A program made the position numbers and the translations under genes. Below are positions 50,988 to 60,500 of a DNA stretch of 64,000 nucleotides, piece after piece. Origin of the DNA: Pantanalinema rosaneae (lineage in GTDB: Bacteria; Cyanobacteriota; Cyanobacteriia; Leptolyngbyales; Leptolyngbyaceae); NCBI RefSeq assembly GCF_050753385.1, contig NZ_JBLZFZ010000019.1:53490-117489 (forward strand). Direction: 5' to 3'. Each line of letters starts with the position of its first letter. The first letter of the stretch is position 1. Under the pieces are notes generated by a model. That model was not told the origin of the DNA. It searched no databases and saw only the letters and a list, made by a program, of their open reading frames with translations.

Positions 50988-51638
50988 TTAAGCGTCTGCG
51001 CTCGGTTCACCCAGTGACTTCAGCTTGGCTTTTAGGATGGCGTTTTCTTCCTTCAAAGCGCCAACCCCCTTAAATTTCTCGATTTCCCCAAAACTCACTG
51101 CGTTCAAATCCAAAAATTGCGCGATCGCCAGTTCCAAAACCTGAACATCGGTGAGCCCATAGGCATCTGCATGATCCTCTAATGCCTCAACAACAGCACC
51201 AGGTAGGTACTTCAACACTTCTGTCAAGTGTCCACTAGTGGGGGTTTGGAGTTGTTGCATTGCTGCGACCTCACTGACGGGGATATATCTGTTATACCTT
51301 GGCTGCAAAGCAAAAATCAGCCCCTTCTCGATCGTTAGCAAATAGTCCACGTACCGAGCCGTTGTTGATACTGTGACGACCCGAATCGATTTGGGGTCAA
51401 ATCCATCTAAGAACAATTGGTTCAAGGTTTGATGCCCATTCTGAAACCGGGTGCGGAATGCAGATGCCTTGCCGATATATAAAACCTCACCATCAACTGA
51501 TTTAAGGGCATAGATACCAGCCTGAAACGTTAAATTTTTATACCCTCTTTCTAGGGGTAAACAGTCTTCAAACGAGGTGGACTGGATCACCTTGAGAACA
51601 GCATGGATTTCCTTTTTTACCCGATCCGCGCTTGGCAT
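50988..51638 (-). CDS. GIY-YIG nuclease family protein
   Basis: A 216-residue protein. The GIY-YIG core is at about 40-58: GIYALKSVDGEVLYIGKASAFRTRF with the second Tyr-Ile-Gly and Arg. The catalytic Glu is likely in YLLTIEKGLIFALQPRYN (about 104-121), typical of the family. The C-terminal half is helical (LTDVQVLELAIAQFLDL, KEENAILKAKLKSL) and probably dimerises or binds DNA. Stand-alone GIY-YIG proteins often come from mobile elements; their role is usually unknown. Confidence 0.85.
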   Translation of the reverse strand: MPSADRVKKEIHAVLKVIQSTSFEDCLPLERGYKNLTFQAGIYALKSVDGEVLYIGKASAFRTRFQNGHQTLNQLFLDGFDPKSIRVVTVSTTARYVDYLLTIEKGLIFALQPRYNRYIPVSEVAAMQQLQTPTSGHLTEVLKYLPGAVVEALEDHADAYGLTDVQVLELAIAQFLDLNAVSFGEIEKFKGVGALKEENAILKAKLKSLGEPSADA

Positions 51639-52322
51639 TTAATATCCTTGTTTGACAACCTTCCGATCCCTGCTCAGGAGGTATAAAGCCATCCCTATCC
51701 AATGGCATAACGGAGCGATCGTCAAGGTAGAGCCAATGCTGACAACTCTATTCTAGTTACAGCAATTTAGTCACACTTCATCCCCTGATGAGGTGAACCC
51801 AATCGGTTGGATAATTCTGAGGGACTACCTCAGTCATCATTGGACTATTGATTAACCGTCATGAATTTAGTTTAGCTGTTTAACCAGATACACGAGCCTA
51901 AAATACCACCAACTTCTTGTTTGCAGACTACTCACTCTCTACTCCCCCAACCATTAGGTATACCCTTGCCAATCTCGTGATCTTGATCAGACTTTCCCCA
52001 ATACCGCATACACCCAATACGAACCAATGCGTAAAATCCTCCTGGTGTTTCCCGAGAAAACAATAGCTGCCACTTCAGGAGCAGCTATTCAAGTTAGCTA
52101 AGCAAATAACGAAGTTATGGAAATCGTTTTACTTGTCAGTGCACTCCTTTACATATCAGCTTTCATAAAAACTGCTGATCCTGACCCAACATCTGAATCT
52201 CTGATGAGGGAACAAGGGCACAATCATGAATAGTAGCACTGGCTGGAATGCGAAATCATTTCAGGAAAGCCAGGGATGGTAATGATTAGCGTGGGCATCA
52301 ACCTTTTCCCCCGGAGTTTGGT
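51639..52322. other. Intergenic region, 684 bp
   Basis: A gap between the divergent GIY-YIG gene and the sigma-factor cluster. No frame with coding character, tRNA or strong hairpin is seen. It must contain the promoter of the downstream gene cluster, whose product includes its own sigma-like regulator. Confidence 0.5.
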
Positions 52323-52973
52323 ATGGAGGATTTTGATCAGCGATTGAAACACTTAGCTAAGGAGGCTCAACAGCACTTTGGTACAGCTAGAGGTCAAACT
52401 CTGCTGATGCAGTTATGGCATGAAGTGTATGGCTCAGGACGACTATATCGCCCCCCCAAGGACAAGATTCCTGGAACCTATGAAGATATTTATGATGAGG
52501 CTATCTTGCAATTACTAGAGTATACACTCCGCAATATTGGTGCTTATGATGCCCAAAAAGCCTCGGTTGTTGGTTGGATGAATATGCTGTTGGAACGGCG
52601 CTTTATCCGAGAGGCCATTCAACGCTTTACCAATCGCGAGCAAAACTTTCAACGTCTGTCTTTAGCAGATTTAGATGAGGATACAACTAAAAGTGAGATT
52701 GAAGAAATTCCCGTTCCCAGAGAAAAGCCACTGCCATCCGAACTGATTCAACAATGTTTGAGTGAGGATGAGGGCGATCGCTTTAAGCAGGCCTGTATAC
52801 CCAGCTACCCATCGGTCAATTTTCAACAAATTGCCCTGCTCCACCATGTTGAAGGCTACTCGTTCAAAGAAATCGCTGATCAACTGCAAGTGCCCTACAC
52901 TTCCCTAGTCAGCTTCTACCAGCGCCGATTGAAGCAATTTACTCCTATCATTCGAGCCTATTGTCTGAATTAA
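52323..52973 (+). CDS. Sigma-70-like factor of cyanobacterial CHAT/DUF1822 cluster
   Basis: A 216-residue helical protein. A sigma region 2-like part is at about 45-110 (YEDIYDEAILQLLEYTLRNIG, KASVVGWMNMLLERRFIREAI), and a C-terminal HTH-like region 4 at about 165-205 (FQQIALLHHVEGYSFKEIADQLQVPYTSLVSFYQRRLKQF). Cyanobacteria often have this type beside DUF1822, CHASE2-CHAT and DUF928 genes, and it may direct their transcription. The product is 44 bases from the next gene, and the middle linker is acidic. It differs from standard ECF factors in the region 2 details, so its specificity is uncertain. Confidence 0.78.
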   Translation: MEDFDQRLKHLAKEAQQHFGTARGQTLLMQLWHEVYGSGRLYRPPKDKIPGTYEDIYDEAILQLLEYTLRNIGAYDAQKASVVGWMNMLLERRFIREAIQRFTNREQNFQRLSLADLDEDTTKSEIEEIPVPREKPLPSELIQQCLSEDEGDRFKQACIPSYPSVNFQQIALLHHVEGYSFKEIADQLQVPYTSLVSFYQRRLKQFTPIIRAYCLN

Positions 52974-53025
52974 TTTCGACCATGCCCCCATAGTTGTTCA
53001 TTCCCATATCCTAAGGATGATCCTT

Positions 53026-54165
53026 ATGTGTTCCGCACCCTTACTTCCGTTTTCCATGCCTCTGAGCATTGATGCTCATCAGCAGGCCGAGCAGTTGCGG
53101 CGTCAACAACTCAGTTCCCGTAAGGGAAAGCAGGTGTATCTTAATACACTTGCCGTCTATGCCGTCCATCAATATCTGGAATGCTTGGGCGTTAACACGG
53201 ATTTAGCGGCTAGCACCAGCCAGGATACATTGCAAATTGGTCTGAGCGATGCAGCAGATTTGATGATTCAGGGAGTGGGTAGACTGGAATGTCGTCCGAT
53301 CTTGCCGGGTGCAACAGTAATTTCCCTGGTTATGCCTACGAGGATCGATCGCATCGGATGTGTTGCTGTAGAACTGGATGCTGATCTGCGACAGGCAACC
53401 CTCCTAGGCTTTGTGCAACGTTGGCATAGTGAAACAATTTTGTTGCAGGACTTAGAACCTCTTTCGACCTTGCTGGAATATCTAGAAGAGAGCAAGCAAC
53501 GGGTCAATTTACAACTATGGTTTCAACAGGTAACAACGAATACCTGGAAAACAGTAGAACAGCTAGTGGAGGAGGCCTCAGGACTATTAGGACAGCCAAC
53601 TCCAGCGTTAGCCTATCGTTCTACGATTACAACGTTACCTAATACCATTCCAGCATTGATTGAGTTGTTTCATACCAACCGAGATCGCTGGACTCGCTTA
53701 CAAATTCTGGGATTACTCGGTTGCATTGCGGAAGGAGATGCTAACACGATCGCACTGTTGGTTGAAGTGATCAGCACAACTCAGGATGATGAATTACGTC
53801 GTCAGGCTGCCGTCACGTTGGGGAAGATCCAGCCCAATCATGGTCAGGCGGGGGTGCAGCGGGCTAGAGTGCTGGAATTGGGGATGCAGTTGGAGCAACA
53901 GCGGGTCTTACTGGTCGTAACGCTGACCCCTGATGTAGACGGTGACACCGAAGTCCATCTACGCCTCTATCCCGGTGTTAACCAACCACTGCCAGCCCAC
54001 TTGCAGTTGAGCGTTTTGGATGAATTTGGGCATCCTTTTTTAGAGGAGCAAACATTGGGTGACGACGATTGGGTGCAACTGGTTTTCCACGGCACTCCAG
54101 GTGATCGCTTTAGTATCAGTTTGCAACTCAACGAGGCAACATTCAGAGAAGCATTTGAGATCTGA
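53026..54165 (+). CDS. DUF1822 family protein
   Basis: From ATG 53026, chosen for the AAGGA sequence some nine bases upstream, the protein has 379 residues. The DUF1822 N-terminus is visible (AHQQAEQLRRQQLSSRKGKQVYLNTLAVYAVHQYLECLGVNTDL), then the cluster GLSDAADLMIQGVGRLECRP. Later are helical repeats like HEAT (LIELFHTNRDRWTRLQILGLLGCIAEGDANTI, DDELRRQAAVTLGKI). The C-terminal part is beta-rich. The family is confined to cyanobacteria, with no known function. It lies between the sigma-like gene and the CHAT-CHASE2 gene, in a cluster I consider co-regulated. Confidence 0.85.
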   Translation: MCSAPLLPFSMPLSIDAHQQAEQLRRQQLSSRKGKQVYLNTLAVYAVHQYLECLGVNTDLAASTSQDTLQIGLSDAADLMIQGVGRLECRPILPGATVISLVMPTRIDRIGCVAVELDADLRQATLLGFVQRWHSETILLQDLEPLSTLLEYLEESKQRVNLQLWFQQVTTNTWKTVEQLVEEASGLLGQPTPALAYRSTITTLPNTIPALIELFHTNRDRWTRLQILGLLGCIAEGDANTIALLVEVISTTQDDELRRQAAVTLGKIQPNHGQAGVQRARVLELGMQLEQQRVLLVVTLTPDVDGDTEVHLRLYPGVNQPLPAHLQLSVLDEFGHPFLEEQTLGDDDWVQLVFHGTPGDRFSISLQLNEATFREAFEI

Positions 54166-54217
54166 TGTGCAGCATTGGTGATTTAGTTGGGCAGAATCAG
54201 GGTGTTATGGTCAACTT

Positions 54218-56644
54218 ATGGGTAAGTTAGCAGTCCTAAAATTCGGGCAGGGCAGTTTTGACAGTGGCTTTCCCGTCACCCTGCGTCTGGGCAATGAGGG
54301 AGAAGCTGCCACCCTGGAACTTGATGGTAATTTACCCGCTGCCACGGCACTGCTCGAACTATGGCAAACCTGGCAATTTAGCTACCGCAGTCGTGGGGTA
54401 CAGGGTGGTTTTCGCCAACTCAAAGCTCCCAAAATCCAAGTAACTCGTCAACGCTTTAGCCTAGTGGCTATTGCAAAAGACTGGGTGCAGGAGATGAATC
54501 AATGGCTCAATGGTAGTGGCCCATTTCAACCGATCCGTGACCAACTGTTAAAGGTAATTTCTCAAGGGGAGGAGGTTCGGCTGCTGATCCAGACCGAGCA
54601 ATTGGAACTATGGCAGTTGCCCTGGCATTTATGGGATTTATTGCACGACCATCCCAATGTTGATGTCACTTTTAGTCTAGCCACATTTGCTAAGCCAGAG
54701 ATTCAGCCACAGCGTTCTAAGTCGCAAGTCAGAATTTTAGTATTACTGGGTGACAGTACCAATATTGATATTCAAACTGACTTAACGGTACTAACTGAGT
54801 TAGTGCCCGATGCTGAAATTTACATGCCCACTCAGGTGCAACGGGAACAGCTATGTCATGATTTATGGCAACAGTCCTGGGATATCCTGTTTTTTGCTGG
54901 ACATAGTTCCAGCCAATTCAATGAGGGTCGGTTCTATCTAAACCCAGATATTTATCTGACGATCGATGACCTGTGCTATGCTTTGCAACGAGCGATCGCC
55001 AATGGTCTGCAACTCGCCATCTTCAACTCCTGCGATGGTCTGGGACTGGCTCATCGTTTGGCGGATTTACAATTACCAGCCGCGCTTGTCATGCGCGAAC
55101 CAATTCCTGATGAAGCGGCTCAAAAATTCCTCCACTATTTCTTAGAAAGCTTTGCTCACTCCGGGCGATCCCTCCATCTTGCTGTCCGTGATGCCCGCGA
55201 AAAACTCCATGCCGCCCTGGATGACAAATATCCCTGTGCCAGTTGGCTACCACTGGTGTATCAAAGCCCAGTTAGTCCCTCCTTAAGCTGGCGATCGCTC
55301 ATTCCATCACCTCCGGTTGCGACTGACCCACCAACACAGCCGATTCTACTGCAACCCACTCGGTCGCAGCGATCACCTAAGCTCAAAACCGTCTTGATGA
55401 TTAGCATGACAGTGACCTGTGCCGTTTTGGGAATTCGGTTACAAGGTAGCCTGGAGCCGCTAGAGTTAAAAGCGTTTGATCACTTGATGCAGCAGCGATC
55501 GATTGAAGGGGCTGATCCTCGGTTACTGGTGATTGGGGTGACTGCATCTGATGTGAATGAACAACTACGCCATCGTGAAGCCGGGAAAGGTTCATTGTCA
55601 GACGACACTCTGCAAAAGCTACTGACTGCCTTAGAGAAATATCACCCTAGAGTCATTGGCTTTGACATTTTGCGGGATCAACCCGTTACTTCCGGCTATC
55701 CAGCTTTAAAACAGCGGTTAGCTAGTCATACACAACCCGCGATCGTTGGCATTTGCCAGTTTCAAGGGCGCTATGAAGGAAGCGTGGCAGCACCGCCAGA
55801 AATTGCACTCAACCGAATTGGGTTCAATGATGTTCCCCAAGATAAAGACAAAGTGACTCGATTACATCTATTATCAGGACAACTTTCTTCATCTCCTTGT
55901 CAAGCATCTAAATCATTTGGACTTCAGCTTGCCCTACATTTTTTAGGAGTACAAGGAATCCATCCCACAAAAACATCTGAAGGATTTTTAAAGCTAAACC
56001 AAACTATTTTTAAGCGATTGGGTAAACACACAGGTGGATACCAGAACAATCAATGGGTGGATCAGGAATTTGACCAAGTTTTAATTAACTATCGTCCCTA
56101 CGAGAAACTAACCGATATTGCTGAAACTGTTAGCCTTAAAGCAATTTTAGAAGAGAAAGTAGATCCTGCAAAAATCAAAGACAAAATCATTCTCGTAGGA
56201 CGAATTGATACTGATTTTTGGTTAACCCCTTACCGTCCCTGGGAGTCCTCTCAAGACGGCACTCCCGGAGTTTATATTCAGGCTCAAGCAACTAGCCAAA
56301 TTTTGGCCGCCGCCCTGGATCAACGTCCTTTGATCTGGTGGTTACCAACCTGGCTGGATGGAGTTTGGCTACTATTTTGGGGCATCTTAGGTGGGATGAT
56401 TGCTCGTTATGGCACGATCGGACAAATCAACCGGACTGCGACGATCGCTAGCTTAACCAGCGTTGCCGCAATTTTGGTGTATCTCTGTTGTTTAATGGCG
56501 ATTCAATGGGCAGGCTGGATTCCTTTAGTTCCAACGCTTATTTCGTTAGGTGGTTCCAGTTTAGGTGTGGCTATCTATCAATGTCGCCCCAAACTCGGAT
56601 CTCGATCGCTGCGCCAATCTGATCCTTCGCATAAAATATCATAG
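54218..56644 (+). CDS. CHAT-CHASE2 transmembrane protein
   Basis: An 808-residue protein. The first 190 residues are a CHAT-associated beta/alpha region (PVTLRLGNEGEAATLELDG). The CHAT caspase-like peptidase domain follows at about 160-350, with the His in LFFAGHSS (about 228) and the Cys in FNSCDGLG (about 271). CHASE2 is at about 390-690 (SLEPLELKAFDHLMQQRS, LLVIGVTASDVNEQLR, HPRVIGFDILRDQPV), bracketed by membrane helices (LKTVLMISMTVTCAVLGIRL) and three more at the C-terminus. CHASE2 senses extracytoplasmic signals, so a membrane sensor coupled to a caspase-like protease is likely. It precedes the DUF928 gene. Confidence 0.9.
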   Translation: MGKLAVLKFGQGSFDSGFPVTLRLGNEGEAATLELDGNLPAATALLELWQTWQFSYRSRGVQGGFRQLKAPKIQVTRQRFSLVAIAKDWVQEMNQWLNGSGPFQPIRDQLLKVISQGEEVRLLIQTEQLELWQLPWHLWDLLHDHPNVDVTFSLATFAKPEIQPQRSKSQVRILVLLGDSTNIDIQTDLTVLTELVPDAEIYMPTQVQREQLCHDLWQQSWDILFFAGHSSSQFNEGRFYLNPDIYLTIDDLCYALQRAIANGLQLAIFNSCDGLGLAHRLADLQLPAALVMREPIPDEAAQKFLHYFLESFAHSGRSLHLAVRDAREKLHAALDDKYPCASWLPLVYQSPVSPSLSWRSLIPSPPVATDPPTQPILLQPTRSQRSPKLKTVLMISMTVTCAVLGIRLQGSLEPLELKAFDHLMQQRSIEGADPRLLVIGVTASDVNEQLRHREAGKGSLSDDTLQKLLTALEKYHPRVIGFDILRDQPVTSGYPALKQRLASHTQPAIVGICQFQGRYEGSVAAPPEIALNRIGFNDVPQDKDKVTRLHLLSGQLSSSPCQASKSFGLQLALHFLGVQGIHPTKTSEGFLKLNQTIFKRLGKHTGGYQNNQWVDQEFDQVLINYRPYEKLTDIAETVSLKAILEEKVDPAKIKDKIILVGRIDTDFWLTPYRPWESSQDGTPGVYIQAQATSQILAAALDQRPLIWWLPTWLDGVWLLFWGILGGMIARYGTIGQINRTATIASLTSVAAILVYLCCLMAIQWAGWIPLVPTLISLGGSSLGVAIYQCRPKLGSRSLRQSDPSHKIS

Positions 56645-56654
56645 GTTCAAATCC

Positions 56655-57443
56655 ATGCAGATTCGTTCAATTTTGATGCTTCTTCCAGCACTAATGACAT
56701 TCGTTAGCCAGTCTAGTTATGCCACTACTCCAACTTCCGGCAATAGCTTAGTATTCAAACAACTCCCCCAAGCAGATGGCTCCGTACCTGGAAATATACT
56801 TGGGCGAGGCACTCGTAACCCTGGAGATAATCTCTGTGGTAAAACTGATACACCACTAATTGCCCTGGCTCCCCATTTATCTAAAACTATTCGTGAATCA
56901 CAACCGAATTCAGATCAGGTTCTAAGCTTAACTAGCGCCGCGCTACCGACGTTTTGGTTTTACACCCCTTACCAACCCAATGGTAATCTGACCGCTAATT
57001 TTGAAATCCGTCAACAAGTCAATGGAAGTTTGAGAAGAGTTAGCCGCCAAAGTGTGCAAATTGCTTCTCAGCCCGGTTTATTATCAGTGCCGCTTCAAGA
57101 CACGCCTTTAGCATCCAACCAGAGATATCAATGGGTACTTTCCGTTCAATGTGTCCCTAGTGATCCCTCTGCAAATGATAGTGTAAGTGGATGGATAGAG
57201 CGAGTTGATTCAGACCAGGCATCTAATCCATTGCAACCAGCAAAAACTGCACAACAAAAGGTTCAAGCCTATGCTCAAGCTGGGCTGTGGCATGAAACGT
57301 TAACCACTATAGCTGGAGAACTTTGTCACAGCGATCGCAATCAAGCACAACGTTGGTTTGTCGATTTAATGCAATCTGTCAATTTAGGAATTGTTGCCCA
57401 ACAACCAAAAACGAGTTTGTTACAAAGCTGTCCTAAACTTTAG
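56655..57443 (+). CDS. DUF928 family exported protein
   Basis: The start is ATG 56655, beginning with a signal peptide (ILMLLPALMTFVSQSSYA). An earlier start at 56565 would lie within the preceding gene. The 262-residue product has the DUF928 pattern: GRGTRNPGDNLCGKTDTPLIALAPH at about 45-70, PTFWFYTPYQPNGNLTANFEIR (about 97-118), LASNQRYQWVLSVQCVPSDPSANDSVSGWIERV and the alpha-helical C-terminus with AQAGLWHETLTTIAGELC. DUF928 proteins are secreted or periplasmic, occur next to CHAT-type and haemagglutinin genes in cyanobacteria, and have no known function. Confidence 0.85.
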   Translation: MQIRSILMLLPALMTFVSQSSYATTPTSGNSLVFKQLPQADGSVPGNILGRGTRNPGDNLCGKTDTPLIALAPHLSKTIRESQPNSDQVLSLTSAALPTFWFYTPYQPNGNLTANFEIRQQVNGSLRRVSRQSVQIASQPGLLSVPLQDTPLASNQRYQWVLSVQCVPSDPSANDSVSGWIERVDSDQASNPLQPAKTAQQKVQAYAQAGLWHETLTTIAGELCHSDRNQAQRWFVDLMQSVNLGIVAQQPKTSLLQSCPKL

Positions 57444-57542
57444 GAGTTCCCACAAAAATATAGAAGACTATACAAAAACCTGCTCTCTGCAATGCCTTGA
57501 GCTTGCTACAATTTTCCTGGATTTTTCGTTCAGGATCTAATT

Positions 57543-60500
57543 ATGGGTAAGCACCAGAGCAATCTGCTCCCGATCGTGCTTTTTCTGTGGCTTGCAGGAA
57601 GTCTGCATCAACTGGCGATCGCTCAATCCATTACGACCGCCCCTGATGGCACAGGCACCATTACAACACCCCTGGGGAATCAAATCAACATTACGGGAGG
57701 GCAACTTTCGCGGGATGGGGCAAATCTTTTCCATAGTTTTGAAAGATTTGGATTGAGTGAAAGCCAGGTTGCCAACTTTCTTTCTCATCCCAATCTGCAA
57801 AATATTCTGGGTCGAGTCATTGGCGGTGAAGCATCCATCATCAATGGCAGGATTCAGATATCTGGAGGCAATGCCAATTTATTCCTGATGAATCCGGCGG
57901 GAATTGTGTTTGGGTCAACAGCTAGCCTCAATGTCCCTGCCTCATTCTACGCTACAACCGCTAATGGAATCGGGTTCGGTAATCAATGGTTTCATGCCGT
58001 TGGCTCCAACGACTATGCTAATCTCGTTGGTATTCCGAGTAGCTTTGCTTTTAGTACACCTCAGCCTGGTGCGATTATTAATGCCGGTGATTTAGCCGTT
58101 AGTTCCGGTCAAACATTATCTTTATTAGGTGGTACTGTCATTAGTACCGGAACACTGACTGCACCGGACGGGCAAATTGCGATCGTGGCTGTTCCTGGCG
58201 AAAATCTTCTCCGTATCCGTCAAACCGGACGTTTGCTCAACCTCGAATTTGCCCCCATTGCCTCAACAACCGCATTTCCCATTGCCCCATCACCCATTGA
58301 TCTACCCCAACTCCTCACAGGTGGCAACTTAAATAATGCCAGTGGCTTAACAATCAATCATGCTGGACAGATAGAACTGACTAGCTCACACATCCCAATT
58401 AATGCGGGTGATGTGATTGCTCAGAATATCCTGGCTAGTACGGCAACGCTATCAGCAGCACACAATTTATCTTTAGTAGAGAGCCGGCTAAATACCACAG
58501 GGGATTTGAACCTTTTAGCTAAGGATACTGTTTTAATCCGTGATAGCGTAACAACTCCATTCACTGCACATTCAGGCGGTAATTTATATATTCAAGGCAA
58601 TCAGGGAATTGATATTCTGGCATTAAACTATCTACAGCAAGAAACTCCTTTTCAAGCTAATGGAAATCTCAGTTTAGTTAGTAATGGCAATATTTCCGGT
58701 GATACACATTTTGCTAGTGGCAGACAATTCTCTATTCTAGCCTTATCAGGGAAACCAGGTAATCTTGTTAGTTTATACGATCCTATTATTAGCGCTAATG
58801 GAGATGTTCAATTTGGTAACTATATTGGAGCATCACTAAAAGTTGAAGCCACCGGAAGTATTGTTGGGGGCAATATTACAATTACTGCTCCCGACATCAC
58901 ATTAGTTGGGCTTGATCCTGATATAGTGACCCTTTCTAGTGGTCGATCCCTAATTTTAAGAGCAGGGTTAACAACACTATCAAACCCCGTTAATATTCCT
59001 CAACTGGCAGTTCCAACAGATGGAACAAATTTTATTCCAATCAATTCAGGATTACCTCCTGGAAGCATTCAGGTTGGGACGATTAATGCAAGACCAACGA
59101 TACCGGTATTTGGAGGCACAGGAAGTGTTATTTTGTCGGCCACTGGAGATCTAATAGCTGGTTCAATTAATCCTGACCTGATTGGGGCACCGCCTGGTGG
59201 TCCGATCGAAATTACGGTTGGTGGGAATCTTCAAGTTGGTGACTTAAACGCAGATCAATTTAATGGACCAGCTAGCCCGATTACACTTCGAGCTGGAGGT
59301 CAGATTACAACAGGAGCAATCCGGTCAATTTCTGTTATAGACCCAATCAATCCGGGAAATTCCGGAGGTGGTGCTATTTCTTTATCAGCAGGTGAAGGAA
59401 TAACCGTAACAGGTAATCTAGCTTCCTGGGGAGGCTTGACAAGTGCGGATATTACTCTTTTAGCTAATAAGGATATCAGCATTAACTGTACAGATTCTAG
59501 TTTCTGTATCCAAAGCTTTGCAGGAGGAACACCTGGATTTCTTGCTCCAGGAAATAGTGGGAATGTAACAATCAATAGCAACTCTGGAAAGGTTATATTT
59601 AACAGTACGAATCCATCCTTTTTTATTATCAATACTGCACCGGGTGGCACTGGAAATGCAGGAGACATTAGGATTACTGCGAATACAGATATTGAGATTC
59701 CTGGAACTATATTAGGTGGTTCAAATGCAACGATAGCTCTTATTAGTAAAACAGGCTCTGTAAATGTTCAAAATCTTGCATCACCTTCAGGTAATCAAAG
59801 TGAAGGAGGTGATATATCTGTACAAGCTGCATCTCAAATTAATATTAATCAAATTACTACTGACTCCAACTTTAATGCTGCTGGAGGTGTGACACTAGTT
59901 GCACCTAATGTTAGGGTCAATGATTCAATTAGTATGATTTCTTCTGTATCTAGAAAGCCAGGTAAGCCATTAAACATAAATGCGAGTGAATCAGTAGCAC
60001 TTTCGGGTGCAGTTAATACTAATGGTGCTGATATTACAATTTTTAGTGATAGAAACCTAGAGATTTCTAACATCCTAAACTCTTCATCTGATTTAACAAA
60101 GGGGGGGAATGTTACCCTTGCCAGTATTAACGGAAGCATCACTACAGCAGGAATAAACTCATCAGGCGTTACCGGTGGAGGCACTATCACAATTTCAGCC
60201 CCAAATCAGATCTCAACTGGGCAATTAAATAGTAGTTCAAGCACGGGTAATGGTGCGGATATTATAATAACGAGCAATAGTTTTATCGCAGCAGATTCAA
60301 TCTCCTCAGTTTCTACTAGTAGTGCAGGTGGAGCGATCACACTGACTGGGAGTAATATTACGCTTAACGGTCAAGTAACGTTGGGATCCGAAACAGGTAA
60401 CAGTTCAGGTGCGTTAATCTTAAATACACCTGGTGCAGTTCAGTTACCAAGCAATGTGCTGACAAATGGAGCCAGTATTATTAGTTCACAACCATTGTTG

